A stretch of 47,489 bases of DNA from Desulfuromonas sp. (GCA_002869635.1 PKUF01000136.1:1-47489); one strand, 5' to 3'. Shown: positions 1-8,585, counted from the first letter of the stretch. Numbers and translations: made by a program. The notes: generated by a model not told the origin, from the letters alone.

Positions 1-126
1 CTCATCCATCGCGGGCAAATAGAGGCCCCAAAAAAAACCTGCGACCACCAACACGACAACAGCAAGCAAAATCAAGCCTCGCTGCCATGCAGGAAGCTTT
101 AAAATTTTTTCAACGTTCGGATTCAT
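1..126 (-). CDS. pilO: PilO, type IV pilus alignment subcomplex protein (N-terminal 42 residues only)
   Basis: The reading frame starts at an ATG at 124-126 and runs off the left end of the window after 42 codons. The visible part has a short polar N-terminus (MNPNVEKILKLPAWQRG) followed by one hydrophobic segment at about residues 17-38, which is the bitopic inner-membrane topology expected of PilO. It lies 21 bases downstream of pilN in the same orientation, in the standard order pilM-pilN-pilO. In the family, PilO pairs with PilN and links the inner-membrane platform to the outer-membrane secretin through PilP. The assignment rests mainly on position and topology, because the periplasmic domain is outside the window. 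Confidence 0.8.
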   Translation of the reverse strand, partial: MNPNVEKILKLPAWQRGLILLAVVVLVVAGFFWGLYLPAMDE

Positions 127-147
127 CAGACCCCTACTTAATGAATT

Positions 148-702
148 TTACATATCCGTTGGTGGCGTCTCGGTAAGGCAGCCGACATCAAACTTCTGCA
201 GTTTCAACGCTCCCCGATCCTGTTGCTCAATGACCAGAAGCTCAACATCTCGGTAGTAAGGGGAAGACTCTAAATTCTGCAAAAATTCTGCGACGGAGGG
301 CTCATCGTGCGCCATACCACTGATTGCAACCCTGCCCCCTCCCTCGGAGAAACTGACAATCCAAGCCTTTTCCGGCAAAGCCTGGCTCAACTCATCCAGC
401 AGATGAACTGGTCCAGCCTTTCCCATCTTCAACTGGTCCAGCACATCCAGTTTACTGCGAAGTTCTTTTTGCAACTTTTTAAACTGATCGACTTCGCCAA
501 TGGTTCGGCGAAGCTGGTTAATCTCTGCTTCTTTTGCCGAGATTTCGTCATTGACGGCCGAAATTTTCCCCTGAAGAGACGCATAGGCTCCCGAGCAAAC
601 GACAATAACGACCCCGACCACCACAGCCAAAAGGACCAACTGCTCAATCAACTTTTCTTTCTTTTGAGCCGCCTTGACGGGGAGCAGATTAATCCGGATC
701 AT
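148..702 (-). CDS. pilN: PilN, type IV pilus alignment subcomplex protein
   Basis: 184 residues. It begins MIRINLLP, the conserved INLLP motif with which PilN N-termini bind PilM. A single transmembrane helix follows at about residues 20-42 (LVLLAVVVGVVIVVCSGAYA), then a coiled-coil stretch at about 45-90 (KISAVNDEISAKEAEINQL onward) and a small periplasmic alpha/beta domain. Length and layout match the family. The start overlaps the end of pilM by four bases (ATGA at 699-702), so the two are very likely translationally coupled. The protein bridges cytoplasmic PilM to PilO in the periplasm. Confidence 0.93.
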   Translation of the reverse strand: MIRINLLPVKAAQKKEKLIEQLVLLAVVVGVVIVVCSGAYASLQGKISAVNDEISAKEAEINQLRRTIGEVDQFKKLQKELRSKLDVLDQLKMGKAGPVHLLDELSQALPEKAWIVSFSEGGGRVAISGMAHDEPSVAEFLQNLESSPYYRDVELLVIEQQDRGALKLQKFDVGCLTETPPTDM

Positions 703-1754
703 TTGTCACCCACCCTTCTCATAGCAAGGCCTATCGCGACTGAAAAAAGTGGGCCCACTCCTTTGAGTTCCTCGGGATCAAACGACTTTGAATCAACGGC
801 GATCCCTTGGAAAGGGTCAAGCTTTTCTACGGGAAGTTCCAAACGAGCAGAGAGGGCCTCACAAAGCCCCACCATAAGGGAGACTCCACCTGTCACATAA
901 ACCTGCTGCACCCGCTCATCAGCCGATGTTGCTGCAAAGAAATCAAGCGACCGCTGTACTTCTTGGCAAAGGCTCTCCAAAGAGTCTTGCAGAATCTCTT
1001 GAACAAGATCGGGATCACTTCCTGATTCTGACGAGATAGCGATCTGCTCAGCCTCTTCTCGATCAAGCCCCGCGCGCTTTTGCAACTCCTCAACAACCAA
1101 ATTCCCGCCGATTTGAATGTCGCGCGTAAAAACAGCCGAACCGTTGCGCACAATGTTGACATTGATTGCACTTGCACCAAGGTTAATGAGAGCGACGAGT
1201 GTCTCCTCCGAGGCTCCATAACTGACCTCAAAAGCATTTTCTACCGCAAAACAGTCTATATCCATGACAACGGGATTCAAACCACACTCACTCAGTACAG
1301 CAACCTGATCACTTACATGATCCTTTTTTGCCGCAACCAAAATGACATTCATCTGCGAAGGATCTTTTTCATCCGTTCCAACAATCTGAAAGTCCAGATT
1401 AACTTCAGAAATTTCAAATGGTATATACTGCTCTGCTTCAAACTGGATTGACGTCTCCAACTCCTCTTCCGTCATGGTCGGAACCTGGATTTTACGAATA
1501 ATCACAGAATGGCCAGAAACGGATGTGGCGACCCCCTTCGCCTTGACTTTCTGTTCCTCCAACAATGTCCGAATCGCGTCGACAACCGCCGTTGAATCCA
1601 TAATTGCGTTATCAACGATGGCCTCTGACGGAAGACGTTCCATCCCCATATTTTGGAGTTGATATCCGCCCTTATGCTCACGCAACCGAATGAGCTTTAC
1701 CGCATACGACCCGATATCGATTCCGACAATATCTTTCTTCTTTTTGAATAGCAT
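699..1754 (-). CDS. pilM: PilM, actin-like cytoplasmic type IV pilus assembly protein
   Basis: 351 residues from the ATG at 1752-1754 (MLFKKKKDIVGIDIGSYAVK). It has the actin-like ATPase fold signatures: phosphate-1 loop DIGSYAVKL, a second phosphate loop around ALINLGASAINVN and the adenosine motif VYVTGGVSLM near the C-terminus. PilM forms a cytoplasmic ring that binds the PilN N-terminus. The start is not certain: the ATG has only a weak upstream GGGA, while an excellent Shine-Dalgarno AGGAGGTGG at 1808-1816 is well spaced for an in-frame TTG at 1797-1799, which would add 15 residues. I chose the ATG because PilM family proteins normally begin just before the KKxxxVGIDIG motif. It overlaps pilN and is followed by pilO. 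Confidence 0.93.
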   Translation of the reverse strand: MLFKKKKDIVGIDIGSYAVKLIRLREHKGGYQLQNMGMERLPSEAIVDNAIMDSTAVVDAIRTLLEEQKVKAKGVATSVSGHSVIIRKIQVPTMTEEELETSIQFEAEQYIPFEISEVNLDFQIVGTDEKDPSQMNVILVAAKKDHVSDQVAVLSECGLNPVVMDIDCFAVENAFEVSYGASEETLVALINLGASAINVNIVRNGSAVFTRDIQIGGNLVVEELQKRAGLDREEAEQIAISSESGSDPDLVQEILQDSLESLCQEVQRSLDFFAATSADERVQQVYVTGGVSLMVGLCEALSARLELPVEKLDPFQGIAVDSKSFDPEELKGVGPLFSVAIGLAMRRVGDK

Positions 1755-1821
1755 CAGTACGTGTCCCGAAAAGTGAATATACCAGAGGGCGAGCAGCAAA
1801 TTCTACGCCACCTCCTAAAAG

Positions 1822-2016
1822 TTATTCACAAAACACCTTATCCTTCTCTTCCAGTCGGTAGCCAAGCGCGAGAATAATCTTTCGCTTCGTCGTCAAACGA
1901 CAATTCTCGCCCCTCTCAATTCGATCAACCGTCAACGGCGAAATGCCAGCTTTACGCGCCAGCTCAGCCTTGCTCATCAACAAGGACTCTCGGATTTTTC
2001 TAACCTTATTTTGCAC
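1822..2016 (-). CDS. Small XRE-family helix-turn-helix regulator
   Basis: 64 residues from a GTG start at 2014-2016 with AGGG eight bases upstream. Nearly the whole protein is one HTH_3/Cro-type DNA-binding domain (KVRKIRESLLMSKAELARKA, then GISPLTVDRIERGE), with no separate sensor or dimerisation domain. It sits directly upstream of pilM in the same orientation, 67 bases from the pilM ATG, and its own promoter carries palindromic AATTAGG repeats over the -10 box, so autorepression and control of pilMNO are plausible. That regulatory role is inference; the DNA-binding fold is seen in the sequence. No small molecule or partner can be inferred. Confidence 0.85.
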   Translation of the reverse strand: MQNKVRKIRESLLMSKAELARKAGISPLTVDRIERGENCRLTTKRKIILALGYRLEEKDKVFCE

Positions 2017-2038
2017 TATGTTAACCCTAATTTTATTG

Positions 2039-2052
2039 AATTAGGCCTAATT
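2039..2052. promoter_or_regulatory. Palindromic operator overlapping the XRE-pilM promoter
   Basis: A perfect 14-bp palindrome AATTAGGCCTAATT lies on the -10 box of the promoter just described for the XRE gene. A third copy of the half-site, CCTAATT, is at 2026-2032, so three AATTAGG/CCTAATT units sit within 27 bp. The position over the -10 and start of transcription is what a repressor site would have, and the adjacent gene encodes a small HTH protein. Confidence 0.65.
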
Positions 2053-2077
2053 ATATGGAAGTTATAGGTTGTGTCAA
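2050..2077 (-). promoter_or_regulatory. Sigma-70 promoter for the XRE regulator-pilMNO operon
   Basis: On the minus strand there is an exact consensus pair TTGACA (2072-2077) and TATAAT (2050-2055) separated by 16 bases, pointing at the GTG of the XRE gene about 34 bases downstream. The AATTAGG palindrome overlaps its -10 box. Confidence 0.8.
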
Positions 2078-2105
2078 GACGATTTTCACCTAAGAGGCGG
2101 CCCTT

Positions 2106-2882
2106 TCACCCCAAGAAACGCCAGTACGTTGCAACGACAAGATCTGCATACAACAACCATACAAGCGCCGCTGACGCCAAGAAAGGACCAAAGGGAAGCG
2201 CAAAGCCTCCCCTTCCCCCCTTAATTAACATTAGCGGGATTCCGACAAGGCTCCCCAAAAGAGAACTCATAAAAACAACGGGCAAAACAGCTTTCCACCC
2301 CAGAAAAGCCCCGATCATAGCCAAGAACTTGATATCGCCGCCCCCCATACCTTCGCGCCCTGTAAGGAGTTCGTATCCCCACGCAACCAGCAGAAGACTA
2401 CCTCCTCCAACGACAATCCCAACCAGAGAGCCAAGCCACGAAACCCAAGGGACAAAAAAACTCAAACAAAAACCGACAAGAATTCCCGGCAGACTGATCA
2501 CATCAGGAATGATCTGGTGGTCCAAGTCAATGAACATTATTGTCACCAGCGATGCGGCAAATAGCCAGTACGCAAGGGTCGCAACAGAAACCCCATATTG
2601 ATCAAGAACAAGAGCAAATAAAACTCCCGTCAAAGCCTCAATCGCAGGATAACGCCAAGAGATGGGGACATGACACGAACCACACTTTCCGCGCAGAAGT
2701 AAAAAACTCAGGATCGGGATGTTTTGGTACCAACGAATCGCCTGACCACAACGAGGACAGCGTGAAGCAGGAGAGACAATTGACTCCCCAGCAGGGATGC
2801 GATAGATACAAACATTTAAAAAGGAACCGATCACGGCCCCAAGAACAAAGGCAAACAGCAAGGCCTTGACGTAGAGAGACAT
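2106..2882 (-). CDS. pilD: Prepilin peptidase / N-methyltransferase PilD
   Basis: 258 residues, polytopic membrane protein. The N-terminal DiS_P_DiS domain has the two zinc-binding CxxC pairs (Cys42/Cys45 and Cys67/Cys70, RCPRCGQAIRWYQNIP). The aspartic peptidase A24 domain has both catalytic aspartates in their motifs: Asp119 in MFIDLDHQIIPD and Asp183 in GMGGGDIK. The enzyme cleaves type III leader peptides after Gly and N-methylates the new N-terminal Phe, so its substrates here would be the two short pilins, FimT, PilV, PilW and PilX. Its ATG overlaps the stop of the upstream glycosyltransferase gene by one base (TAATG), so it is translationally coupled to the glycan cassette rather than to pilM. 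Confidence 0.96.
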   Translation of the reverse strand: MSLYVKALLFAFVLGAVIGSFLNVCIYRIPAGESIVSPASRCPRCGQAIRWYQNIPILSFLLLRGKCGSCHVPISWRYPAIEALTGVLFALVLDQYGVSVATLAYWLFAASLVTIMFIDLDHQIIPDVISLPGILVGFCLSFFVPWVSWLGSLVGIVVGGGSLLLVAWGYELLTGREGMGGGDIKFLAMIGAFLGWKAVLPVVFMSSLLGSLVGIPLMLIKGGRGGFALPFGPFLASAALVWLLYADLVVATYWRFLG

Positions 2883-3978
2883 TACGTCACCTTTCCCTGT
2901 GACGACAGAAGCGTTGTCGCGGCATCATAAACCTCATCAACCGTGATTTCTGAAATACAGCGCCCTTTATCGCGGCATTTTGGTGTATACCCAAAACGTG
3001 TACAGGGTGAGCAGGGGAGACGATGATCCAAAACAATGTGCCTATCTCCGCGTGGCGCCCATTTCTCGGCAATGCCAGGTCCAAACAGCGAAACCGTCGA
3101 GACCCCACACCCCACACCAACATGAAGAATACCCGAGTCCCCCGCTACCAGCAAAACACTCCCAGCAACAACGGCTGCACTTTCAGAGAGCGAACAAAAC
3201 CCAGACAAATTCACGCACCCAGAAGTGGAAGCGATCTTTGCTCCCAGCGCAACGTCATCCCCCCCCCCACAACAACGACCTTCCACCCCTTCTCACTTAA
3301 ACGAGAAGCCAGTGAGGCAAAATTCTCCCATCCCCAACGACGCTCAGAAATACTAGCCCCTGGAAAAAGAACAATGTAAGGTTTACCATTTAGAAAACTC
3401 AGCATTTCAGACGCACACCGCCTTGAGTCCTCAGGAAGAGCGAGAAAGGGCGGTGAAAAGGTTTGCGGAGAAACAATTCCAAGGGGCGACAAAAGATGGA
3501 AGAAACTACCGGCCTCATAGTCATGATGCGAATACGGAACAGGAAAAGAAAAGGCCCGTCTCCTCTTCCCCGTATCAAAACCGATGGTTACTCCTGAGGC
3601 CGCAAACCGAGAAACAATAGCAGATAATGCATGCCACTGTTCTGAATCAATGACAATGTCATATCGACGACATAGCACCCCCCATAGATCAGTAGGCCGG
3701 TCATAACGATAAACATTATCAATAACACGAGTTAAAGAAAATGCCCCTGCATTACGCTTTTCTGCGAGGACATCGATCCTTGCCTCAGGGAAATAATCCC
3801 GCAAAGAACTGAGAGCCGGCACCAACAAGACGGCATCCCCAATCCCACCTGGACGAAGTACCAAAATGCGACGCGCCCCTACGGAAGTCAACCGACGCCC
3901 CCGAGGAGACAAGACGAGCAATGCACCGCCACAAAATCGGTCAAAAAGCTTAAGCAACCGACTTAGCTTCGCACCCAC
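2882..3978 (-). pseudogene. Glycosyltransferase family 9 (heptosyltransferase-like), frameshifted at a 10-G tract
   Basis: The two halves of one GT9 protein lie in different frames. The first (3978 down to about 3259, GTG start) has the N-terminal motif ILVLRPGGIGDAVLLVP and IVLFPGAS and reaches KGWKVVVVGGG; the second (about 3268 to 2882) continues DDVALGAKIAS and holds the C-terminal sugar-nucleotide motif VAGDSGILHVG plus SLFGP. The break falls exactly at a run of ten G (minus strand) at 3259-3268; 8 or 11 G would restore one frame of about 355 residues, the normal family length. As written, translation ends 15 residues after the tract at 3211. Such enzymes add heptose or similar sugars to lipid-linked or LPS-core glycans in the cytoplasm. 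Both halves look intact, so this is either a phase-variable gene caught off or a homopolymer sequencing error. Confidence 0.85.
3259..3268 (-). repeat. Poly-G tract of 10 at the frameshift point of the GT9 gene
   Basis: Ten consecutive C on the plus strand (G on the coding strand). In-frame lengths by translation are 8 or 11. Tracts of this length are prone to slipped-strand mispairing. Confidence 0.95.
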
Positions 3979-4961
3979 TAAAACCCGTCCTTAAATTTTT
4001 GATAAAATAAACTTGTAATAGGAAGAAGTTCGGCCATGATCTCAGAATCGCTCAAACGAACAAAAGGAACATTATCTTTTCTCTTACCGATAAACCTTGG
4101 AAGCAACACAATCGCGTCAAACTTACCCCGCACGTATGAAAAAAACCTTTTATTCAAGATTGCATAATAAATAAATGCACAGATTTCGTAAAAAAGCCTC
4201 TGAGGAATCTGCCTAAGTATCAATCGCAAAGGAAAGTTTTTCACAAGAGAAAGAAACGTATTACGTGAAAAAAAGTAAACAGACGTACTACTCATTCGCC
4301 CAATAGTTGAATTAACCGCATGGTATACTTTTGCGTCTGGCACATAAAGACACTTCCATCCTCGCAACCAAGCCCTTATATTGAGATCAGTATCTTCATA
4401 GTTTAAAAAAAAGTCATCATCAAAAAAGCCGACATCCTCGATCATTTTTTTCTTATAGAGCGCTGAAGCAGCGCATATCCCGTGCAACTCCAACTGCGAG
4501 TCGTATAAGCCACCATCTTGGCCCTCCCCCACCTTCGTGCCGGTGAACGCGGTTGTAAATCGATCACCAACACTGTCAATGGTGGTGCCCCCTTTAACAA
4601 AAATTCGCGAGCTGCAAAAACCGACTTCTTCACCGGTTTCAATAGCCTCCAGCATGTGGCAAAGCCAATCCGAGTGAAGCTCCGCGTCATTATTGAGAAG
4701 TGCTATGTATTTCCCACGGCAATGATCTAAGCCCGCGTTATTCCCACCAGCAAACCCCCTATTTTCATAAAGTTCGACAACATTCACTTCGGGGAAATTT
4801 GCATGTAGAAACCTGACAGAATCGTCTGACGAACCGTTATCGACAACAATAACTTCAAAAGACTGGCAAGACTGAGCCCTCAAGGACTCTAAACATGATG
4901 GCAGCAAATCCCTACCATTCCAATTGACGATTATAAAACTCACACAAATAACAGGATTCAA
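3978..4961 (-). CDS. Glycosyltransferase family 2 (rhamnosyltransferase/WbbL-like)
   Basis: 327 residues, GT-A fold. Early motif VSFIIVNWNGRDLL, then VVDNGSSDDSV for nucleotide binding, and NRGFAGGNNAGL followed by ALLNNDAEL as the metal-binding DxD equivalent; the acceptor-side motif DDFFLNYEDTDLNIRAWLRG is typical of WbbL-like rhamnosyl and related transferases. The C-terminal third has a hydrophobic, amphipathic stretch that would bind the membrane surface. The start codon is a TTG at 4959-4961 with GGAG nine bases upstream. The stop TAG overlaps the GTG of the GT9 gene by one base. Donor and acceptor cannot be named from sequence. Confidence 0.9.
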   Translation of the reverse strand: MNPVICVSFIIVNWNGRDLLPSCLESLRAQSCQSFEVIVVDNGSSDDSVRFLHANFPEVNVVELYENRGFAGGNNAGLDHCRGKYIALLNNDAELHSDWLCHMLEAIETGEEVGFCSSRIFVKGGTTIDSVGDRFTTAFTGTKVGEGQDGGLYDSQLELHGICAASALYKKKMIEDVGFFDDDFFLNYEDTDLNIRAWLRGWKCLYVPDAKVYHAVNSTIGRMSSTSVYFFSRNTFLSLVKNFPLRLILRQIPQRLFYEICAFIYYAILNKRFFSYVRGKFDAIVLLPRFIGKRKDNVPFVRLSDSEIMAELLPITSLFYQKFKDGF

Positions 4962-4998
4962 CGTTTAGAACTCCGTACAGGCGTACAGTAGAAGGTGT

Positions 4999-5895
4999 TC
5001 ACCTATTGCGAGATGCAAAAGACTCGAATTTCCCCATCTTTCCAATCCTATAATCCCAATAACCCAAGATTATCATTTTAAATTTCGCAAATTTATTTTT
5101 TTCGAAAAAACCAATTGTAAAAAACTCTGCCCAAAAACGACATAAATCAACAAGACAAAATTTACGAAATTCTTTATACTCCCTCGTCACCCAAAAACGG
5201 TTCCGAGTTATATAATAGCGTCTCAATGAGGAGTGGTTAGAAACCTTAAGGGATACAAAACAAAATCTTATTTCCCTTAAGTTTGTTCCTATATTATGAC
5301 GCAGTATCGCAAAATTAGACTGCACAACCCTATAACCTTTCCTCTTCAACCTAAGACAGTATTCATGATCAACAAAATCGATAAAAAGATCTTCTTTAAA
5401 AGTTCCTATGTCTTTGTAAAGAGACAAACGAAGAAGGTTACCAGACGTCCATACAGACTCGACTTCCTCATACTTAGGGAGTGAAGAATCGGGAGCGTTC
5501 ACAATGGAGGTCAAGTGAAAAGGTGAGACGATTGCGAGGGAGTCATCCTCCAGAGCAATATAACCCTCTTTCAACGTCGCAACCATCACAGAAGAGGCGC
5601 AACTATCTTGGTCCATAGTCAAAAGCAGGTCACAACCTCGAAGTATAGCCTCTTGCGCTCCAATATTTAAGGCATTCGCAATTCCCAGATTGGCTCCATT
5701 AACGATAGGAACAACTCTTTCATCTGAAGAGAATTTTTCTATAATAGAAGAACCTGGATTATCAGTATTGTCTACCAATATAACTATATCGACCTGATTA
5801 ATATAAGAATTGATATTGTCATAGACGCTTTCATCAGGAAAATAAAGAACGACAACAGCAGCGACTATATAATCGTATATATCTTTTTTGTCCAT
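4999..5895 (-). CDS. Glycosyltransferase family 2 (rhamnosyltransferase-like)
   Basis: 298 residues from the ATG at 5893-5895, which has AGGTG five to eight bases upstream; a GTG two codons earlier is an alternative. GT-A motifs are IVAAVVVLYFPD at the N-terminus, VDNTDNPG, GANLGIANALNIG and the DxD-containing LLLTMDQDS. FIDFVDHEYCLRLKRKGY is the acceptor/catalytic region seen in RfbF-like rhamnosyltransferases. A basic, aromatic C-terminus is probably membrane-associated. It belongs to the AT-rich part of the glycan cassette, 37 bases upstream of the next GT2 gene. The sugar transferred is unknown. Confidence 0.9.
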   Translation of the reverse strand: MDKKDIYDYIVAAVVVLYFPDESVYDNINSYINQVDIVILVDNTDNPGSSIIEKFSSDERVVPIVNGANLGIANALNIGAQEAILRGCDLLLTMDQDSCASSVMVATLKEGYIALEDDSLAIVSPFHLTSIVNAPDSSLPKYEEVESVWTSGNLLRLSLYKDIGTFKEDLFIDFVDHEYCLRLKRKGYRVVQSNFAILRHNIGTNLREIRFCFVSLKVSNHSSLRRYYITRNRFWVTREYKEFRKFCLVDLCRFWAEFFTIGFFEKNKFAKFKMIILGYWDYRIGKMGKFESFASRNR

Positions 5896-5912
5896 TTTCA
5901 CCTAAACTATTT

Positions 5913-6659
5913 TCAAAATCTACCCGGAACTCTAAAAAAACCAAACTTAATAAGCCATCTGTTAATAAATCGGCAAAAACGGATTGAAAAAGAATTGTCA
6001 ACGTGGACGCTTTTCAATTTAAAAATATTATTATCACCACGTGGATCACTCGGACCGAGGTTATGTATCTTCAATGACTTTTTCCATGACAAAAAAACCA
6101 GACTCAGTTGATCCCGCTTAACATAGTTGGAATATTCATCCCACCAAAGATCCATAAGGTTTTTCAATTTCTGGTCACTATTATCCCTAATAATAACATT
6201 ATTCTCATACAAACCATCACTGAAAGGAAACCCTTCTCGACTATAGCGCCTCATTTGCCTACTGATCCGCCACAGCCAGTCATGCCCAAGCAGCGAACAT
6301 TCAACCGCTTCCTGGTAGACACAACTTCTGTACGAATGTTGATAAAGAGCTAAAACTGAAACCTTCATTGCCTCAAAAACCAAGTCAGAGACATTCGCCA
6401 TAATCCTAATATTTCCGTCAACATAAAGACTAAATTCATAATCTGGAAACAAGATGTGTGGGTGCATTTTTACATATCTATTATTCAAAGACGGACTTCC
6501 AAAATCTCGAGGAAGAGGCAAATACGCCCACACACTCTCCTGCTTTGGCGGTCGATCTGAAACACAGTAATAATCGACCCCTTCTTCAATCTCAACTGGC
6601 TCCAAAAGTTCATCATAAGAACCTGTTATGCAAGTATAAACGACTATTTTTTTTGTCAT
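5913..6659 (-). CDS. DUF616 (TOD1/MUCI70-like) glycosyltransferase-like protein
   Basis: 248 residues from the ATG at 6657-6659, which overlaps the asnB stop as ATGA; a longer in-frame extension inside asnB is unlikely. N-terminal strand KIVVYTCITGSYDEL, then DYYCVSDRP, RYVKMHPH and the DxD-like YVDGNIRI, with an acidic metal-binding look, are characteristic of DUF616. Later motifs are ENNVIIRDN and WWDEYSNYVKRDQLS. Family members occur in O-antigen and capsule loci and are distant GT-A-like transferases; no substrate is established to my knowledge. Here it is between AsnB and a GT2, so it most likely acts on the same glycan. Confidence 0.82.
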   Translation of the reverse strand: MTKKIVVYTCITGSYDELLEPVEIEEGVDYYCVSDRPPKQESVWAYLPLPRDFGSPSLNNRYVKMHPHILFPDYEFSLYVDGNIRIMANVSDLVFEAMKVSVLALYQHSYRSCVYQEAVECSLLGHDWLWRISRQMRRYSREGFPFSDGLYENNVIIRDNSDQKLKNLMDLWWDEYSNYVKRDQLSLVFLSWKKSLKIHNLGPSDPRGDNNIFKLKSVHVDNSFSIRFCRFINRWLIKFGFFRVPGRF

Positions 6660-8578
6660 TTCCACCGATTCAACCATGACAAGAATGACAATATTGTCCA
6701 GATAATCAAAGAATAGTCTCCACGGCCTAAACAATGTGACTCATAGATTTTTCTACACTTATCCATATCCAGAAAATGGTCATACTTATCACTCTGCAGT
6801 AAGTCCTTCGACCAGCCAGACAGTCCTCCACGAAGCCAATCTGCCAAAGGCACGCTAAAACCACACTTGGGGCGATCAACGATCGATCTGGGCACATAAC
6901 GATAGAGAACTTCGCGAAGAATTTTTTTTTGGGTTATACCATCAAACAAGTAGGTCCCGGGCAAAGACGATGAAAAATCCAATAATCTATGGTCCAGATA
7001 TGGAGACCTAGACTCTAAACCAACAGACATTGTTGCCCTGTCTACCTTTAGAAGTATATCATCTGGAAGGTATGAAAATTTATCCAACAGCATTGCCATC
7101 TTAATATAGTTTTTCTCCATAGCCAAAGGAAGGTCTCGCTCAAAAACGGTTAAGGGCTCTGAGGCATCCCTTACGATGGCACGAGGATCACGACAAAGGC
7201 TCGCCAAGTGTCCCGCAATTTCAATATTTGTCGAGGACATCAACATAGCGGACCTTAAACTCCACTTAAAATACCCTACAGCCTTAACTTGTGAAGAAAA
7301 AAAACTACAGATATACTTAAAGAGAACAGACCTTTGCACTAGCTCTCGACTAAATTTATGCAAAGGATTGTTCGCATAGGTATCACCATAGACATAGCGT
7401 GGGTAACCACAAAAAATTTCGTCCGCGCCATCTCCCGACAATGAGACCTTAACCTTTTTCCGTGCGAGCCTAGCGACAAGGCATGTTGGCACCTGAGATG
7501 AATCGGCAAAAGGCTCATCGTACACTTCTGGAAGCAACGGGATCGTACCTAGAGCATCACGTTCAGATACAATCATCTCACGATGATCTGTCCCGAGATG
7601 CCCCGCGACCTCTCGAGCATAAGAGGCCTCATCAAAACGAGAATCTTCGAAACCGACTGAAAATGTTTTCACAGGAGCCATTGACTGCTTTTGCATCAAA
7701 GCAACAACGGTACTTGAATCAACCCCCCCCGAAAGAAATGCTCCCAGTGGCACATCGGAGACCATTTGCTCCTTAACTGCTCGAGAAAGTAAATTATCAA
7801 GATCATCAGTGGCTTCATCAAAAGAACCACTGTAAGGATCAGAAAGACCTCTCATTTCTACATCAGCAGCTGACCAGTAAGAAGCAATTTCTTGCTTGCA
7901 ATTTTCCGGATTAAGCGGGATATATTCGCCATTTGCTAAGCGAAGAGAAAGAACGCTACCAGGCTGTAGTTTATAAGTATTTTTATAAATACAGTACGGT
8001 GAAGGTATATAACCAAACCTAAAAAGCAAAGAAAGGCTATTTCTATCAATTTCTTTTTCAAAACTAGGATGACCTACAAGGGCCTTAATCTCAGAACCAA
8101 AAACAAAACACCCTTTATGCCAGCCATAATAAAGTGGTTTTTCTCCAAAGCGGTCACGGGCCAACTTAAGGGTGTTATTTTTGCGGTCCCACAACGCAAG
8201 GGCAAACATTCCAACACATTTGCCCAAAGAAACCTCTAGACCAAAATCCTCTATAAGGGAAAGAAGGGTTTCCGTGTCAGAATGGCCTATAAAATTTCGA
8301 TTTCGGTGTAACTGTTCTGCCCTCAAGTCGTGATGATTATATATTTCACCATTGTAGACCATGACGTAGCGGCCAGAAGAAGAAAACATAGGTTGATGAC
8401 CGCGTGAAGACAAATCGACAATAGACAACCTCTGGTGACCAAGCGAAATGTAATTTTCTATCCATACACCACTATCGTCTGGCCCCCGATGGTATATGGT
8501 GTTAAGCATATTAGTTGTGATATTTTTAAATAAATCTCGATCTTCACCATTATCAATAAATCCTACAATACCACACAT
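6656..8578 (-). CDS. asnB: Asparagine synthetase (glutamine-hydrolysing), AsnB family
   Basis: 640 residues. The N-terminal class II glutamine amidotransferase domain starts with the catalytic Cys2 (MCGIVGFID) and has HRGPDDSGVW and YNGEIYN. The synthetase domain has the ATP-pyrophosphatase P-loop SGGVDSSTVVAL and SLSGDGADEIFCGYPRY. Members in polysaccharide loci often amidate sugar carboxylates (such as uronic acids) or other acids instead of free aspartate, so a glycan-modifying role is as likely as asparagine supply. The ATG has no Shine-Dalgarno; a 7-codon upstream reading frame with its own GGAG ends eight bases before it (see separate entry). Overlaps the DUF616 gene by four bases. Confidence 0.93.
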   Translation of the reverse strand: MCGIVGFIDNGEDRDLFKNITTNMLNTIYHRGPDDSGVWIENYISLGHQRLSIVDLSSRGHQPMFSSSGRYVMVYNGEIYNHHDLRAEQLHRNRNFIGHSDTETLLSLIEDFGLEVSLGKCVGMFALALWDRKNNTLKLARDRFGEKPLYYGWHKGCFVFGSEIKALVGHPSFEKEIDRNSLSLLFRFGYIPSPYCIYKNTYKLQPGSVLSLRLANGEYIPLNPENCKQEIASYWSAADVEMRGLSDPYSGSFDEATDDLDNLLSRAVKEQMVSDVPLGAFLSGGVDSSTVVALMQKQSMAPVKTFSVGFEDSRFDEASYAREVAGHLGTDHREMIVSERDALGTIPLLPEVYDEPFADSSQVPTCLVARLARKKVKVSLSGDGADEIFCGYPRYVYGDTYANNPLHKFSRELVQRSVLFKYICSFFSSQVKAVGYFKWSLRSAMLMSSTNIEIAGHLASLCRDPRAIVRDASEPLTVFERDLPLAMEKNYIKMAMLLDKFSYLPDDILLKVDRATMSVGLESRSPYLDHRLLDFSSSLPGTYLFDGITQKKILREVLYRYVPRSIVDRPKCGFSVPLADWLRGGLSGWSKDLLQSDKYDHFLDMDKCRKIYESHCLGRGDYSLIIWTILSFLSWLNRWK

Positions 8579-8585
8579 ATAAAAA

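Noticed and set aside
2882..3286. A separate 134-residue gene with its own ATG at 3286
   Set aside because: It is the C-terminal half of the GT9 enzyme; the N-terminal half stops just after the G10 tract, so one frameshifted gene is the simpler reading.
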